Part shown: piece after piece, positions 23,929 through 38,078 of the stretch
How positions within the stretch are numbered: position 1 is the stretch's first letter
Layout: every line of letters begins with the position of its first letter
Source: Pyxicephalus adspersus
Taxonomy: Eukaryota > Chordata > Amphibia > Anura > Pyxicephalidae
Assembly: GCF_032062135.1 (NCBI RefSeq)
Contig: NC_092862.1
Coordinates: 46,554,437-46,618,436 of the forward strand
DNA length: 64,000 nucleotides
Direction: 5' to 3'
Position numbers and translations under genes: made by a program
The notes under the pieces: model-generated
Seen by the model: only the letters and a program-made list of their open reading frames with translations
The model's database searches: none
Told to the model about the DNA's origin: nothing

Positions 23929-25869
23929 CTGAAAAAAAAACAACATAATTATAGAATAAACTATTACCATAAACATATTTTTGCTAAAAAATATTATCAG
24001 AGTTTGTGTGCTGGTGGTTGAGGTTTCTGTAAGAAGGACATGTGTAGATCCAGCATAGATACTGTTATGGAGAAGTATTTTATAGGACAAAGGTGAACTC
24101 AGGACATGCTCGAGTTTTACTGTGCTGACTCACATTCACAAAAACAAAGCAGATACATATAACAGCCTGTCAACTCTAGACTTGGAAATAGTTTTAATTA
24201 ACACATATATATATTTATACATATATAAGCATCAAATTCAACAGCAGTTTTAAGTTCAATTTACAAATATCCACTACTATGTGTCAATTGGTCTGCTGAA
24301 TCCCATTTTCAGCTTTCTGATATATTGGTCCCAACTAGTGTATATCCTTTGACATTTTCTGGTGTTTCAAAGAGAAGAAACTCCCTCCAAAACCCAGACC
24401 ATATTGGCATTCAAGAAATCTTAAATGCCTCTAGTGCTCTAGTAGGACATGTGGCATCTGGAATGTGGGCTAGATGTAGTTAATATAGGTCTGATACCTC
24501 CTGTACTTATTTACAGAAACAGTTATTTGCATTTAATTGGTGAACTCTGCCTTTTCTTTTGGCATCCTGTAGTGTCTCAAAGCCTGATTTATATTTCAGC
24601 TGATTCCTGGGGAATATAGTAAATCTAATGTAAAGGTAAACAATAGTACAATTATGCAAACGTTTAGCCATTCTTCAACACATTTAATGAAAGACAATTG
24701 ATTTCTTTGTTTTTTTGGTTTGCCGTCTTACTTTTGCACTTTATGACACTATAATAAGATTCCCTATCTAGATAATGTATATGATACAAGAGGACCTGAA
24801 ATGTCCAGACCCATTTATTTATACATTGTATCAGCACATACTTCTGTCACTGTCAATTTCAGTTTCAAGTTACTCAAATATTATAAAAGGTATGAGGAGT
24901 CTTTTAGGGTGTTTCAATGGAACATCTCCTCCAAAAAATAATCTGAATGAAAGTATATTTGCTCACATTTTATCATTGTGTTAAAACTTATTGCCAGAAG
25001 AGCCAGCTATTAAATCAACAACTCTGGTCAAATACCCAGTATCCCAGCAAAGTGGAAGCTGAATTCAAATAAACATCTACATGGCTCATACAGAGAACAA
25101 AAGAGAACTATGTTCACAAGTCTCTGCATGCCAAGTGTTTTGTAGGGACACTGGATGTGCAGTTTGTACAGAGATAATTTAGGATTTTTTGAATAGAAAA
25201 AAATTGTATAATATACTGCTTTGATGTCCTACAAAAAGAAAACCTATCACCTAAAAAAGCACTACAACATGCAATAAGTTATCTGTTAGGCTAAATGTTT
25301 TCATTAAGTGTTTTGATGCCTGGGTAATGTAACAGGTAGAGATGAGTGAATTTTTTTTTGTAAAATCCACTTTGCTAGTAATATTCCAATTTCAGCCCTA
25401 GCGATTCTTTTATTAAAGATTTATAGGGTAAATAATTATAATTAATTGATACTGTCAAGGAATATATTTATGTATTTGTTAATCATTTGAATGAATTTTA
25501 CAGGAGTAGTGCAGACTACAAATGTGCGGTGAGTGTTGGGAAGAAGTAAAATTAGTAAATTTGTGTTTCTGATACAGAAATAGATAATACTGATAAAGAT
25601 GGCAGTATCCACATATACTTAGGCTAAGTGGTTTGCTATTGCCTACAGGGCAATACACTGAAGCTGCAGCAATCTTGAGCAGTTCCCAGATCTATGCATT
25701 TCTCTCCTGTAAAGGTGTATATTAACAGCATTCTGCATGTTCTATCACGTTCTTATTTTCATAAGTTTTTATGTTTTTGTATAAAATTTTTGAATTTATA
25801 CCCTTACATATACCCTTATATATATTTTTTTTCTAGACTCGTGTATTCACAACACTTGTGCAATCAAAC

Positions 25870-26130
25870 ACTCCTGAAGAAGCAGACCAGTTCTGTGAAA
25901 CGCGTCAGGAGGCACATTTGATCGAGGGAAAATCTGATTGACTCATGGGATCAGGAAGGAAAATTTTTCCCCTGTTGGAGCAATTTAAACCAAGGTTTTC
26001 TGCCTTCCTCTGGATCAACTATGAATATATATTTTTTTTTGTTTTTTTTTTAATAGGATAAGTTTATTTACATATGTATTAAGTGGTTGAACTTGATGGA
26101 CATTTAACTTAACTATGTAACTATGTAACA
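25870..26130 (+). repeat. Interspersed repeat ending in 'aactatgtaac'
   Basis: Contains 'cctgaagaagcagaccagtt', 'gtgaaacgcgtcaggaggc', 'ctgccttcctctggatcaac' and 'ggttgaacttgatggacat', ending in repeated 'taactatg'. I recognise this order from frog repeats. 'tctctggatcaactg' recurs at 32412-32430, a probable small fragment of the same family. Confidence 0.55.
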
Positions 26131-27439
26131 TGAGTGGAATAAAAAGTAGCATGCATTGTGGGAAATCGATATTTTTTAGATGATGCCTTGTACAGTTGTT
26201 CCATAAAGAAAAAAAACAATCAAGTTTGTTACAGCTGTTACCCACAAATATCTAAGAAAGAATAAAAGGCTGCATAACAATGTTACATGCATTGCAAATA
26301 TGTCCATTTCTCTGCATAAAATATATGGGTTGAATATATGAACAAATATATGAAAATTCAAGTGTAGTAATTACAAAAATCCCAAACACTCATGTATTTT
26401 TCTAGTCATTTTGATAACAGTATAATTTTGCTCAGTGAGAATAATTACCAGCTAAAAGTCTGACACCTACATACTCTTCATCCTCTATCCATTAATATCT
26501 TTTTCAAGCCTGGATACAAAATGTAAGACGTATAATTAAATATCAAAAACCACATCAATTACCTGTTGTTTCCTTTTTAGTTGTAATTAATAATTAGGCA
26601 TTGTAAGCTACTTGCAATCCTCCACATACAATAATTTATTAAGCAATTATTTACTTCCAAGTCAGAAAGTCTTGGATCCTGGAGTTGAACGTAGTGACCC
26701 TCTGCTTATAACTCACCCCAAATGCATCAAGTGGAGCAGAATTCATTTCCTCCCTCTGCTTCCAGGCTGTCTAAGCTGTGACTGAGCCCTCTCCTTAATC
26801 ACATGATGTTTCCTGTCAGGGCACCCTAGGACTTAATCCCCTTTCAAATAAATACAGCATGAATAGTCCAGAACAGGAGGGATATTTCTTCACAGCACGT
26901 TGAGCAGAGTGTGCTATACACTCTTCTCAATTATAATCTTTCGAGCTGGCCTTTCAAAGGCCCAGCTCAATGCAGCATTTCTAGGCCTCCAAATTTAACT
27001 TTTACTTATCCACCTTCATTCATTATGGCAAACATTTGCTATCAAATATTAACAGGAGGAATCTAGACAGCCTGGATGAATAAGCCCGGTGGTTTCTCAG
27101 TGTCTCTGTGGGAGTCAGTGGAGTCGTCACGGTGACTTCAAAAGACTCATTTTTAGATGAATATTGGTGGGATGCATTCAGACTTCTTGGGTGATTAAGC
27201 CTGAAGAACAGACTGGGCTTCAAAGTAAAGACCACAAAAGTACAGCAGAAAAAAATAGCAGGCTGTTATGCAGATTTTGAAGTTTCCTCTGAGACCTTTA
27301 TGCTATGGTTTTTTGGAAAAAAATACTTCTTTTAAATATTGTAAAGCTACTTAAAAATAAAAGCTAAACACTAAAAACATAAAAAAAACAAACTCAACTA
27401 GCCTACAACAAAATAAAAACAGAAAAATCTTCTTTTTAT

Positions 27440-27545
27440 CATTTATTATTAAACAGGATTTATATAGCTCCAACATATTATGCATATTTCAAATTACCAG
27501 TCACTTATGTCCCAACTTCTAAACAAGGGAGCTTACAGAAGGTCA
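27440..27545 (-). repeat. (TAA)n-tailed unit, degraded, minus orientation
   Basis: Starts 'tttattattaaacaggattt' then 'atatagctccaacatatta', which is the reverse complement of the common tail, and later 'gggagcttacag'. The interior is diverged. Confidence 0.5.
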
Positions 27546-29524
27546 GCTTGATTTTACAAGCAATGTGACCTATATGAGCAGCTACTGAAACAATCCACTC
27601 ACTGAAGTTTAGGAGTGACACAGAGCATGGCTGAGCAGACATAGAGGAATCCCTGTGCCTCATTACATCAAATGGCATATCTACAAGTTACTTGATGAAA
27701 GTACTCACAAATGACAATAATGTTTAAGTGATGTCAGGTATTGAACTTTACAGAAGGCTAACTACTAGACAAAAGATGATCAAAAGTACATATTTTAGGC
27801 AATGTCATCATAAATCAAGTCCAGCCAGCTGGTTTTGTTTTGCTTTGCATAGAGCAGCATGATTTTCTCTTACTTTTATGTATGGGAAATGGATTGTTGG
27901 ATTAAACATTATCAGAATTCTTACTTTTCAACTCTGTACCTAAAATGTGTGTTTTTATTTTTTAGCCCTTATTCGAGAGGTTTCCTATCACTCATCCCCT
28001 CCAAGTCTGCAAATAAAGTCTTAAATAGGCCATAGCCCTTAACATTTATATCTAAAGCAAAACAAAAAAAGTTGTATCTGGAGTTGGGTTTTAGAAAAAC
28101 ATTTTGTTTTTAGGTAATTTTGGTTCAGGGGTACAGCACTAAAATCAAACTTTCAATGCCATTGTTTAAAGAGCTTCCCATGCATACAAACATTTTATAA
28201 TAATCTCAGTTACTTTTGTAAGCTATCAAGAGCAGAATTTAATAGCCCACCACAACCTCACTAATACATATAAGCTTATAAACTTATATACTACTGTTGG
28301 TAGGTTGTGTTGATCTATGTGATCATAAGCTAAATGCATATGGTAGCTTTACATTTGACTTATGTGTAGTTACCATCAGAATTAAGGAAGCAGTGATTTT
28401 GAGTGAATCCTTTCTTTATCCTATCTTATTTTTAGGAAAAAAAAGTTGTGTGAATGATCTTTTACAGATAAATGTCAAAAGACATATCAATAAGTAGAGA
28501 TTTTTTTGTGTGGGTGGCCTAAGACCCTTCTTACCCATAATCAGAAATCCTAGTTGCCCTTCAAGAATTCATTCAATTTCGGAGGGCTGATGCTTCAAAA
28601 AGAAAGGAAGGTGGGGGAAGGGCTGATACTTGGGACAGCGGACAAGGTGGTTTCAGTTCTCATATGTCACAGAGATGAAACTACTAATGTGTATATAGTA
28701 TTTTTTAAAACATAGATATATTTAGTATGCTATGTCCCCTTACACAATACCATGCATTAGCAGATTATAATACAGCTATCAATGTTCACATTACTATCAG
28801 TTCAGTTTACTGAATGAAGCCATCTGTTATGTTCTCTTATCGAGAAATCAGCAGGATTCTTTCCTTCACCAGAATAACCGTTGTTCTGTAAGGATGGGTG
28901 TGTTTGAGAGAAACATTTTCCAGCCCTTATATCAACATGTGCTCTCTTCTTTGTTACTTCGCTTACAGTTGGCGGTTACAGGATCTGGCTGGAGACCAAG
29001 ATGTTTGACAGCTGAAGCTAGCACATGTGGATTATTGCCTGAGAGCTGTATAGCAGATCTGACAGTAGACAAAGGCAGACTCATATTCACTGAACTATGA
29101 CTAGCAGGATGTTATGGGCAACAGGTTACACAATGTTCTTAAGAATTATACAGTATACAACCTACAAGGTACATAAAACAATCAAGCTTAATTTCATTTT
29201 TATTGCCAAAACATTCAGTCCCTTTGTTTAAACCAATTTAGTCTTGAAGGCCAATTAGAACATTAAAGCATAAGTGAATGGTTAGACACAAAACTAGATA
29301 TATTGCTTCCTGGACTTCTCTATTTTTTTTTATTTTTTTAATTTAGCACAACATACTCACATTCTAAAGCAGAAGTCGGTATATTCTACCTATCATATTA
29401 ACAATCAGATTTCCACAGAAATGTAAAACACAGCTGTGTCTTCTGGGATGGAAAGTAAGTACTTTTAACTCCAAAAAGAATAGAGAGGGTCAAGAACATA
29501 TTTTTTTATGTCTAAATATACACT

Positions 29525-29800
29525 TAAAGCTCCAATCTCGGGCATGCGTAGAAGGGGAAAGAGATGCTGATCTCACTCATGTGCAGTGGGATCGGCTCAC
29601 TTTTTTCTTCTTTACTGCAGGCTACGTCACCCAATCTTGCACCTGAGCAATGCAAGATCGGGTGACAAAGCCAGAAGAAGTAAGAAGAAGCTAAAGATGG
29701 CGGTGCCCGGCGCTCCCTCCACGGCAGGACGAATTCCAGAACGGCATAGGACCTGATCAAGGAAAGCTCAAGCGCAATTGAGGGATGTGTGGAATTAAAG
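29525..29800. repeat. GC-richer patch, probable interspersed repeat
   Basis: Internal inverted pair 'gtcacccaatcttgc' and 'gcaagatcgggtgac' (29625-29665) gives a hairpin. The right side has 'aagatggcggtgcccgg'. Sequence of this style ('ccggaagaggacagaagaag') recurs near 54004-54023. The minus-strand 78-codon frame across it is not convincing. Confidence 0.4.
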
Positions 29801-29839
29801 GTGTGATTTTTTTTATTTTTCAGTTTAGTTCCACTTTAA

Positions 29840-30275
29840 GCCCCTTTCATATTTCAGTTTCCAAATCGCTGTTGGTAGCCACTCCCAGCTTCCCTCTTCA
29901 ATACTGTGTGGCTTAATCTGTGGTGGTTGTTTCAACCACAGTTCAACCTCAACCGCAATCAAACTGTATCATGAGGTTGCATATGACTGAGGTTGCAGTT
30001 TGCTACATGTTTTCAGGAAAGTGATGGATCTTTATCACTTCTCCAGCAACAACCACAACGGCTTTCAACCACTGGGATCTGTGGTCCAAGGTGGTTGCAT
30101 TCAAGTCATAAGATACAGCTGGCTGCTCCAGGGCAGGCAGATTCAACATTTTGTGTTCAGTAACTGCTGCCGCAATTCACCGCAATCGCCTACAACTACC
30201 TGCACAAAGAGGGAGCAAGTGACTCTGTGGCAGACTGCTGCGGACAACCACAGCGCCGATATTAGCCTTTAAATC
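29840..30275. repeat. CAACC/GGTTG-rich probable repeat
   Basis: Dense CAACC and GGTTG motifs in both orientations ('ggtggttgtttcaaccac', 'cctcaaccgcaatc', 'gaggttgcagtttgc'), starting 'aagcccctttcatatttcag'. It looks like a diverged foldback element; no coding. Confidence 0.35.
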
Positions 30276-33200
30276 AGAAAAGTTTCACCAGTGGCATAAA
30301 ATGTGATGTTCCTTGAGTGATCTGTAACTACAGCAAAAGCTACTTTGACTTTGTATTCTGGACACAACTATCCACTGCATACCAATATAATTATATCGAA
30401 TAGGGCTATTCTCATATTGCTGCAAGCTGCTGATGTCAAATGTTTAGACACCTGTTGGAAAATGATTTGTTAAGTACAGGTTCCCTTACAGCTCATATAG
30501 TGTGCAAACACATATTTCTAACACATATAGCTCAAGTATCACTAGCTATCATAATATATAACAAATTATGGCAAAATGTAAAGAAAGTTTTGGCTGCAGT
30601 TACAGTTTAGGAATTAATTTTCCACTTGCTTTTTATTGAAGACTGTCCTGAGTCTCCAGGATTGGAACTTTCGCCAATAACCTGTTTGCAGTAGTCAGTA
30701 TGTCTTCAGAATTGCTGGAACTGTGTTGCACTGCACATATATATATTTTGGACACCCAATACTTTCTACGTGATTTCAATCTAGAGCTGTATAACATAGA
30801 AAAAGCCTAGCAGGTGTAAGCACTGCAGCAGTCTGAAGCTCTGTTCAGATGTTGGAAACTATGATTACTGATCATTTCTAGGAACAGTAGAATGAATGGG
30901 TGCTGTAAAGACAGTGCTGCTCTGTTCTAGGAAAAAAGAGGAGGATGAGCAGCAAAAACAACGGTCATTTCATAAAAGTAATTTAATGATATGGCATGGC
31001 ATATCACTATACAACTGTGGGATCACAGTTTCATCATGGGCAGTAAAATTGTAAAGTCTGTACCAAAGCTTCAAATGGATGAAAAGTAAGATTTTAAAAC
31101 TCTTGGTAAACCTCTGGCAATACACATTAAGTAGCACACATAAAAATGTTTTCCAAGTCTCTGTAAGGGAATTTTGCAGAAGTTTAAACCTGAAGAGACC
31201 CTGTCAAGCTCTGGCAAATCTTTTGTACTTTGTGAAAGTATTCCTACATAGGCTCCTTAACAGACCTACTGGCCAGTTTGACAGCCCATCATAGTGATAA
31301 GTAAATGTGGAGTTGAGAGGTTTGGCAGTCCATTATGGTGATGAGCCATCTAGAATGTGGAGTTGGGAGGGTACTAAACCCTAGAACTACTAGTGTTGGG
31401 CTTTTCTTGTCACATTGACCAGGCATATGGTTGAAGCAGGACATACTGAGAGCTTCTGCAGATATGTGATCTGTGGGTCTGCATGATATACATTTTCATT
31501 GATAATGTCTCCTTAAATCCTTTTAGCTTTCATCTCAGTTGCAGCTGCTTCCCTTTGACCACTAATAAAAAATTACCTTTTAGGCCAGAGGTGTAACAGC
31601 AACTGTCACCTGGCAGAAGTATCTACAAATGACAATATTAAGTGAGACTGCAAGGAAATGCTAAACATTTACAACTGTATAGTAGGACATAAAAATTTTA
31701 CAAGTACACCACTGAATGGAAATGTTTGATTATATATTCACGGTGTTAATAATTAATCGGCAACCTTTCTTCTTTGTTGCTTTTCTGCCATTTTAATCTA
31801 TGAAGCAGTGTTTGTTCTACAGCTAAACGGCTGAGTGCTCCAGATGCTTTCCTGTTCCAAACTTCCGGAAATTGAAAAGTAAACTTTTGTATGCGTCTGG
31901 TAGCTGTGCAATGACAGATCTAGAATGTCAGAGTGTTACATAGTGATATGCAGTTCTAATAATGCATTTTACTTAGCAAAGCAACAGTGTGTTACAGCTG
32001 TCACAGCTACAACATTCCATGGCTGGCATGAGGTAGTGTAATGTAATGTTGATGATTTTCCTGTCCCTTCTGTTCTGGACTACTATATAAATTTATACCA
32101 GTAGCCTTAACGTACAACTAAAGGGTCATATGACAGTCTACACAAGTGATAGACACATTTAATAATATAATACAACAAAATTGAGCCTAATCCTCCTTTG
32201 TTGGTGCCCACATGCTCCCTCTCCCAGACACTGCAGCCCTGCCAATACAGGAAGCAGTGAGGAGGACAGGAAGCACAGAATAAAAATGGCTATTACATTT
32301 TTTAAGAAATGACACCAGAGACTGTTGATCCAGGTAATATATGCTTGCCTTAGGGAATCAAGGGGATTTTGTCACTGATAATTGAATTGTTTATAAGCAC
32401 ATTTTTGCTTTTCTCTGGATCAACTGCGCATATAGGGTTCTATATGGAATATGCAGGTTTCAAGCATGTTTATATCCTTAGTGGTTAAACACAACAGATT
32501 TGTGCGTCTTTTTTCAAGTGGTTAAGCTAAGGAAACCTATCATTGCAGATGTATTGCAGTGCAGTACTGCAGATTGGGCATGTATGGCCCTGACTCTAAC
32601 TGCTGTCAGTACATTGAATGGGTGCCTTTACTGGCCAACAGGAAGGTGCCCTGGTAACAGGGTGTAACAAAGGAATTGATGGGAAATGTCTTTGAAAGAG
32701 ACCACAACAAAATCCTATTTATTTTGTAGAGTAAGGAGGGATTAGCGCCAGCTTTTGTATTATTCTTCATGTCCTGTACCACTGACACGAGCACTTTCAT
32801 CCGTCACTGGGGCAGGAAGGGAGGGTAAGTTATAAATTCTTATTCTTATCAACTTTACCAAAAAAAATCATGCCTGACCTTAGGCTTTAAATTACTTTTG
32901 CAAGCTGAGTTTGTGTCTTTGCAAGAAGATAGATATGCAATACTATACACTGCAGTAAACACTGTCTACAATCTGTGCTTCTGTGTTTCAGTTCTCTTTA
33001 TAGAAAAGGATCAGTTTGGCTTCCTGTGTGAAAAGGATATAGAATGACTGCTTTCTGTATAAAATGCACATTGAAGATGTAGATGTGTGCGGCTGCTGGT
33101 GAAATGTTCCTCTCAAGGTAATCTGTGTGATGTACTCTGAACTGAGCCAAACCACCTGGTCTCTGCACACAATATAAATAATCCTCCCTTGTGTCAGTGG

Positions 33201-35270
33201 AGCAGAGAAGGACACAGCACATATCTGGATCCCACCTACTCTAACTGCTGCCTGAGTACAATGATTGCCTATCAGGCAAGGAGGGGGGAGCGACTGGAGG
33301 CAGGAAATTGCATCTGTCCTACATTTGATTTAGGAAACAAAAAGTCTTGAGAAAATGAACTTTCAGAATTTCGGTTTGGATCTCCTTACACAGTGTTCCT
33401 CCATAAACATACTCCTGTGAGGAGTCTAACCAGAACTAACAGAGTATGATTAGGATGTGATCAAATACAACAATGTTTTATTTAAAGCTGACGTGCAATT
33501 TGCCTATATCTTGCTTTCCCTGGTCTCTCCCTACCCCTCTCTTCAACGTTTCATTTTAAATATTGCATACCTTTTATAAGTGTAATCAGTGTGTCTCTGT
33601 GCTCTTCTACGCAATGGGGGCAGCTCATGGCTGGTAGGTGGGGCTGGCAGGGCGATCTACATCATTTGCTAAAATCAAGAATTTAAGAAAATATAATGCA
33701 GTAATAGAAATGGGGGGTCAGGGACAGTAAGGCTCGGCAGGAAAGAGCTAGATGATACTTAATGTTCAGCAGCCAGAAAACAAGGCTTTATATGACTTGA
33801 TGCAGCTTCTAATGCTAAATAAAAAGCTCATATTAAGTAACTTTAATACAGTAGAGGAGTTTGTACAATTGTGCTCAACTAAAGGTAATGGTGTTCAGTG
33901 TTTTATAAAGTAAAGAACAATGTGCCAACCAGCTGACATACCAAACATTTTGAAATGTTGAAGCACCATTCACTGGTGACTGAGCTATGTTGGAGAACAG
34001 AAACAATGTGAAATAGGATTTCCTTATACACAAACATGCTCTCAAGGAGCTCTGGAATGCTCTCATCTCCTAGACTTCTTTCTTCTCACATCCACACTCT
34101 CCTGCAATCTAATATTACTTTAAAAAGCTTTCACAGGGAAACAATGTATTGTAAAGTTTATGTATGTTGAAGAGTATCTAGTATCATATATATTTTCCAC
34201 GTGAAGGGGATGAATGGAAAATAATGTATAACATATGTACTTACATCTCCCTAACAACACAGTACTACCTCTGACAATTCTCGGTTCAGGCATTACATAG
34301 GCTCATCTAATTTGGGATTATGGCTCTGAGATGAGACACAGACCTATCAATCATGGCATGCAGCTCCTGGCTATTCCTAAATGTCTGATACAGATCAATC
34401 CCTGCCACAACCTTTCACATTGTGACTTATTACAAAGTTACAATATGATCTCCTTCCTACAGCTGACTAATGACATTATAGCTCAAGTTAGTAAATGGAG
34501 CTCAAAGACTGCTTTTTATTGGTAAAATATGTTACTGTATATTGAGAAATGGCAGAAATGTATTCCTGTAGACTTGTAAGACTTTGTATTTCAGATATAC
34601 ATTTCTATGTCCTACATCCAGAGGCTTATCATTCACTCATCATTATCATTATTCTGCATTGTTTTTACAAGAAAGTGGTGCCCTGTTGTTATGTATTAAC
34701 ATTTGTAACAATATATATAAATATTACCATTGTAAGGCATTTGAGACCAAATGTGGTGGGCATCCCTGTTTTACCTTACTCTATTTTACCCTGTGAAAAG
34801 ATTGAAGAACCTGGATTCTATGGCTCTGATTCTTAGTAGATCTGCAGTTTTTCAGATCTGTATTTGGAATCCAGGCCTGGAGTGTAATAGATGAAATGGG
34901 TAGGTCAAACACTCCATCCCTGTCCCAGTCCTGGATTTGGAAATGGATGTGCATTACCTGTCAAAATATTAGGGAATTGTCAGTTCAGACTGGTGATTGT
35001 AGTTGGAGCCTGGGACCAGGTGTAGATTAGTTAGACAGCCCGAGAGTATGTGAGTGCTCAGGTGCGGTAACCAGCCAGCATTTTTTGAGCAAAAAATCTG
35101 TAAGCACCAATTGTGTCTTCTGTAACCATACTGCTGAAGAAAAGCAAAGTTTGATTTTTCTGTACACTGAAAAAAGCTTATTTAGCATTCAATAAATAAT
35201 ACTGTTTTGGACTGTGTGGCTGTGTCCTAAGTGATGCACTGATCCCGGTTACCCCTAATATCAATATGAA

Positions 35271-35273
<3 letters not shown>

Positions 35274-35330
<57 letters not shown>
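35274..35330. repeat. (TA)n(CA)n microsatellite
   Basis: About 23 TA units followed by five CA units; it produces the tyrosine/isoleucine-type open frames on both strands, which are not genes. Confidence 0.95.
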
Positions 35331-35343
35331 TACATTTGTACAC

Positions 35344-35357
35344 GCTCCCTCTAGTGG
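35344..35357 (-). promoter_or_regulatory. CTCF-like motif (minus)
   Basis: The minus strand reads CCACTAGAGGGAGC, identical to the site at 8117-8130. It lies 13 bp beyond the (TA)n(CA)n microsatellite. Confidence 0.35.
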
Positions 35358-36771
35358 TCATTGAACTATCAAGAAATGTAGTTTGCATTCTTGTAGTAAG
35401 TTCGAAGCTGCCTCCAGGCATAACTCACCTGACTTGCACCTTTGCACCTAATACTGAGGAAGGACAACCTACACAAAGCAGTGTTTCATAACCAGTACTG
35501 ATAACAGTAAAAACAAATCATCCAGGTACATGAATGCATAAACATATTGTCAACAGTTTTGGTAGCAAATTGCTGTACACTTTTAATTCTACATATCAGT
35601 CATCTGAATGAATTAGGTTGGGTACACATATTGTTGTCTGATGGAGATTGGATGTGTCAACAACCATGTAATGTTCAAGGCTCTCCCAAAAAAACCCCAC
35701 CCAAGCTATAGTGCAAAAAGTAGACTCTTGCAATTGCCAGAATGAATGAAATGCATTTGACAGCTCTGATTTAATTGGATGTCCTGGGCTATGGTCTATC
35801 ATCAAAGTACTTCTGTATCACAGTTGAGTTTTTTTTATTGTGGAGTCCAACCTTTGGCATAAGATCAATACAGGACAGAGATCAAATATATACATTTATT
35901 TATTCTGTGTTTTCTGGTATTTGTTCTTATACCTCTATGAAATAAGACATGACTGAGGCTCAAATTCCTGAGATCTGACAGTATTGTCTAAGCACACAAG
36001 GAGTTCCCTTGATGTCTTATGTTCAAGCCTGAGGGCATAGATAAAACCACTGAAAACACTGCAACCCAACAAACCCCCACTGCCTATGGCTTCAGGACAG
36101 TAATGATCCTTGTTGTTTTACAGTTAAAGAGTCTACGCCAGTAAGGATTAAGGACAAGGGAAACATGAAAGGACAAGGAATAAATCAAGGTTTGCTTTAA
36201 GTAGGACCTGAGTGAAGTGCTTTTCAATTTATCAAGCATAAGAGTCTGTGTAGTCTGAGTCATGACAGCTACATAGGAAAACATGGAGAATGTAACCTAG
36301 AAGTCTTCATATTTCCACATAAAAATTGAAGCGACTTCTGGTGAAATCCCTTGTGTCACTATGAACTGATACACAATGTGGAGAGATAGCTAGGAAGAAG
36401 GTGAATGTCCTGGTGCTTGATATAGAAGATCATCCTTGCATTGTCCAGGATATGAACAGCACAAAACCTTATGGAATTTAAAACTTGAAGGTATGTACAT
36501 ATTTCAAGTTTATGTCACTGGAAATGATTTGCCGTGACACAAACAAGCACTGAACACAATGTTTGTGTTTGTTGAGAATCATCTGACCTGTGTATGTAGC
36601 TTAATTCTTCTCTACTGTGAAATAAAAAGGTTTTACTTTAAATACAACTGTAAGTAACCTGCCCACTCTCTGTATTTGTTCAACCCTCACTCTATTCAGC
36701 TAAAAATCAACAATTTGATTTCAGAACATCTGCACATTGGACCATGCAGTACTGTATAATGTAGATGATTA

Positions 36772-36935
36772 TCTACTAGATTGTAAGCACTTCTTGTCTG
36801 TCTGTATACTTGTCTGTCTGTCAGATACTGTCTGTATTAGTCTGTCATTTGCAACCCCTATTTAATATACAGCGCTGCGTAATAAGTTGGCGCTATATAA
36901 GTCCTGTTTATTAATAATAATAATAACAATAAGAA
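36772..36935 (+). repeat. (TAA)n-tailed unit
   Basis: 'attgtaagcact', a (TCTG)n-like internal stretch, 'gtcatttgcaacccctattt', 'cagcgctgcgtaataagttg' and a (TAA)n tail. Confidence 0.7.
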
Positions 36936-37837
36936 TAATTTTCAAATATGAAAGAACAGATACAAATATCCATATATGTTTATTGTATAAAATAAGCCCA
37001 AGAAGCCCCTTGGCAGGAAAGAGACACCTATAAACCCTTCAAAGTGTGTATAAATGATAATAACAATGTGTTATTTTGTAGCACAAGCGTTCAGCCCATC
37101 AGGGGAAGTGTTGTGTGCTTGTTTCACCTTAGGCATAACATAGAGTACATCAGTACCTTGGGAAAAATATTTCACTGTCTAATTTTCTAATTGACAGCTC
37201 TGAAACTCCCACCTGAGGTTACTGTACTAGCCTGACCTGCTTCCTGAACAACTTAATGTCAGAAAAACATTTTGCTACTTTCATCAGTTTGCAAACTGGT
37301 TTATTTGTTTAGGTGATTCAACTTATACTGAAATACCTTCATTCATATTTCATACTTCATTCAAATCATATTTCTCTGCAAGAATGTGCATTTTTTCATG
37401 TAAACCTAAATCTGAACAGATTATGAATTTCTGGGTTGGATGTCATATTCTTTTAAATGAAAGGTATAGTACAGATCAACCAATCCAGCAGCTAGATGAT
37501 AACAATTCCCCCCATTTGGCAGTTTACTATAAATGTCATGTATAGTAACATTTAATCGGAACTTGGATTGTTCAAATTCTGAATTCCAATCCATGGTTGG
37601 AATAGCTCTGTTTCGAATTGGAGTCAATTCCATTTGAAACCATCTGACAGCTACATTTTTCCAGCGAATCTAATGGCTCATACTGGAAGTTAGGTGAACA
37701 CATTTAAGATGCATTACATTACATTTTTTGCACATTATGTTGCTATAGTGGGATAAGGATTTGTTAAAACTAACAACACTAACACTCAATTGCCACACAT
37801 TGGAAGAGGTTTGATTTTTGGGTAAGCAATCCTCCAT

Positions 37838-38078
37838 TATTAATATTATTTATTATTTGCCAGTATTTATCGCCAACATATTACATGATACTTTACAAAG
37901 ATCATAGTCATTTCACTAGCTGTCCTTCAAAAGGGCTCACAATCTATTGTCCCTACCATAGTCATATGTCATTACCACAATCTAAAGGAAAGCCGATTAA
38001 CCTAACATGTTTTTGAAATGTGGGAGGAAACCAGAGTATCTGAAGGAAACCCATGCAAATGGGGAGAACCTGCAATGT
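37838..38078 (-). mobile_element. tRNA-SINE, minus orientation, 5'-truncated
   Basis: Reverse complement of the SINE body: AT-rich tail, 'tatcgccaacatattacatg', 'gtccctaccatagtcatatg', 'gtgggaggaaaccagagtat', 'catgcaaatggggagaacct'. It stops before the tRNA-like head. Confidence 0.7.

Noticed and set aside
27023..27235. 70-codon minus-strand frame that might be an alternative dlgap1 first exon
   Set aside because: No similarity to DLGAP sequences, no clear donor in phase, and an unconvincing start.
35227..35491. Open frames with long Tyr-Ile repeats on both strands
   Set aside because: Translation of the (TA)n microsatellite.
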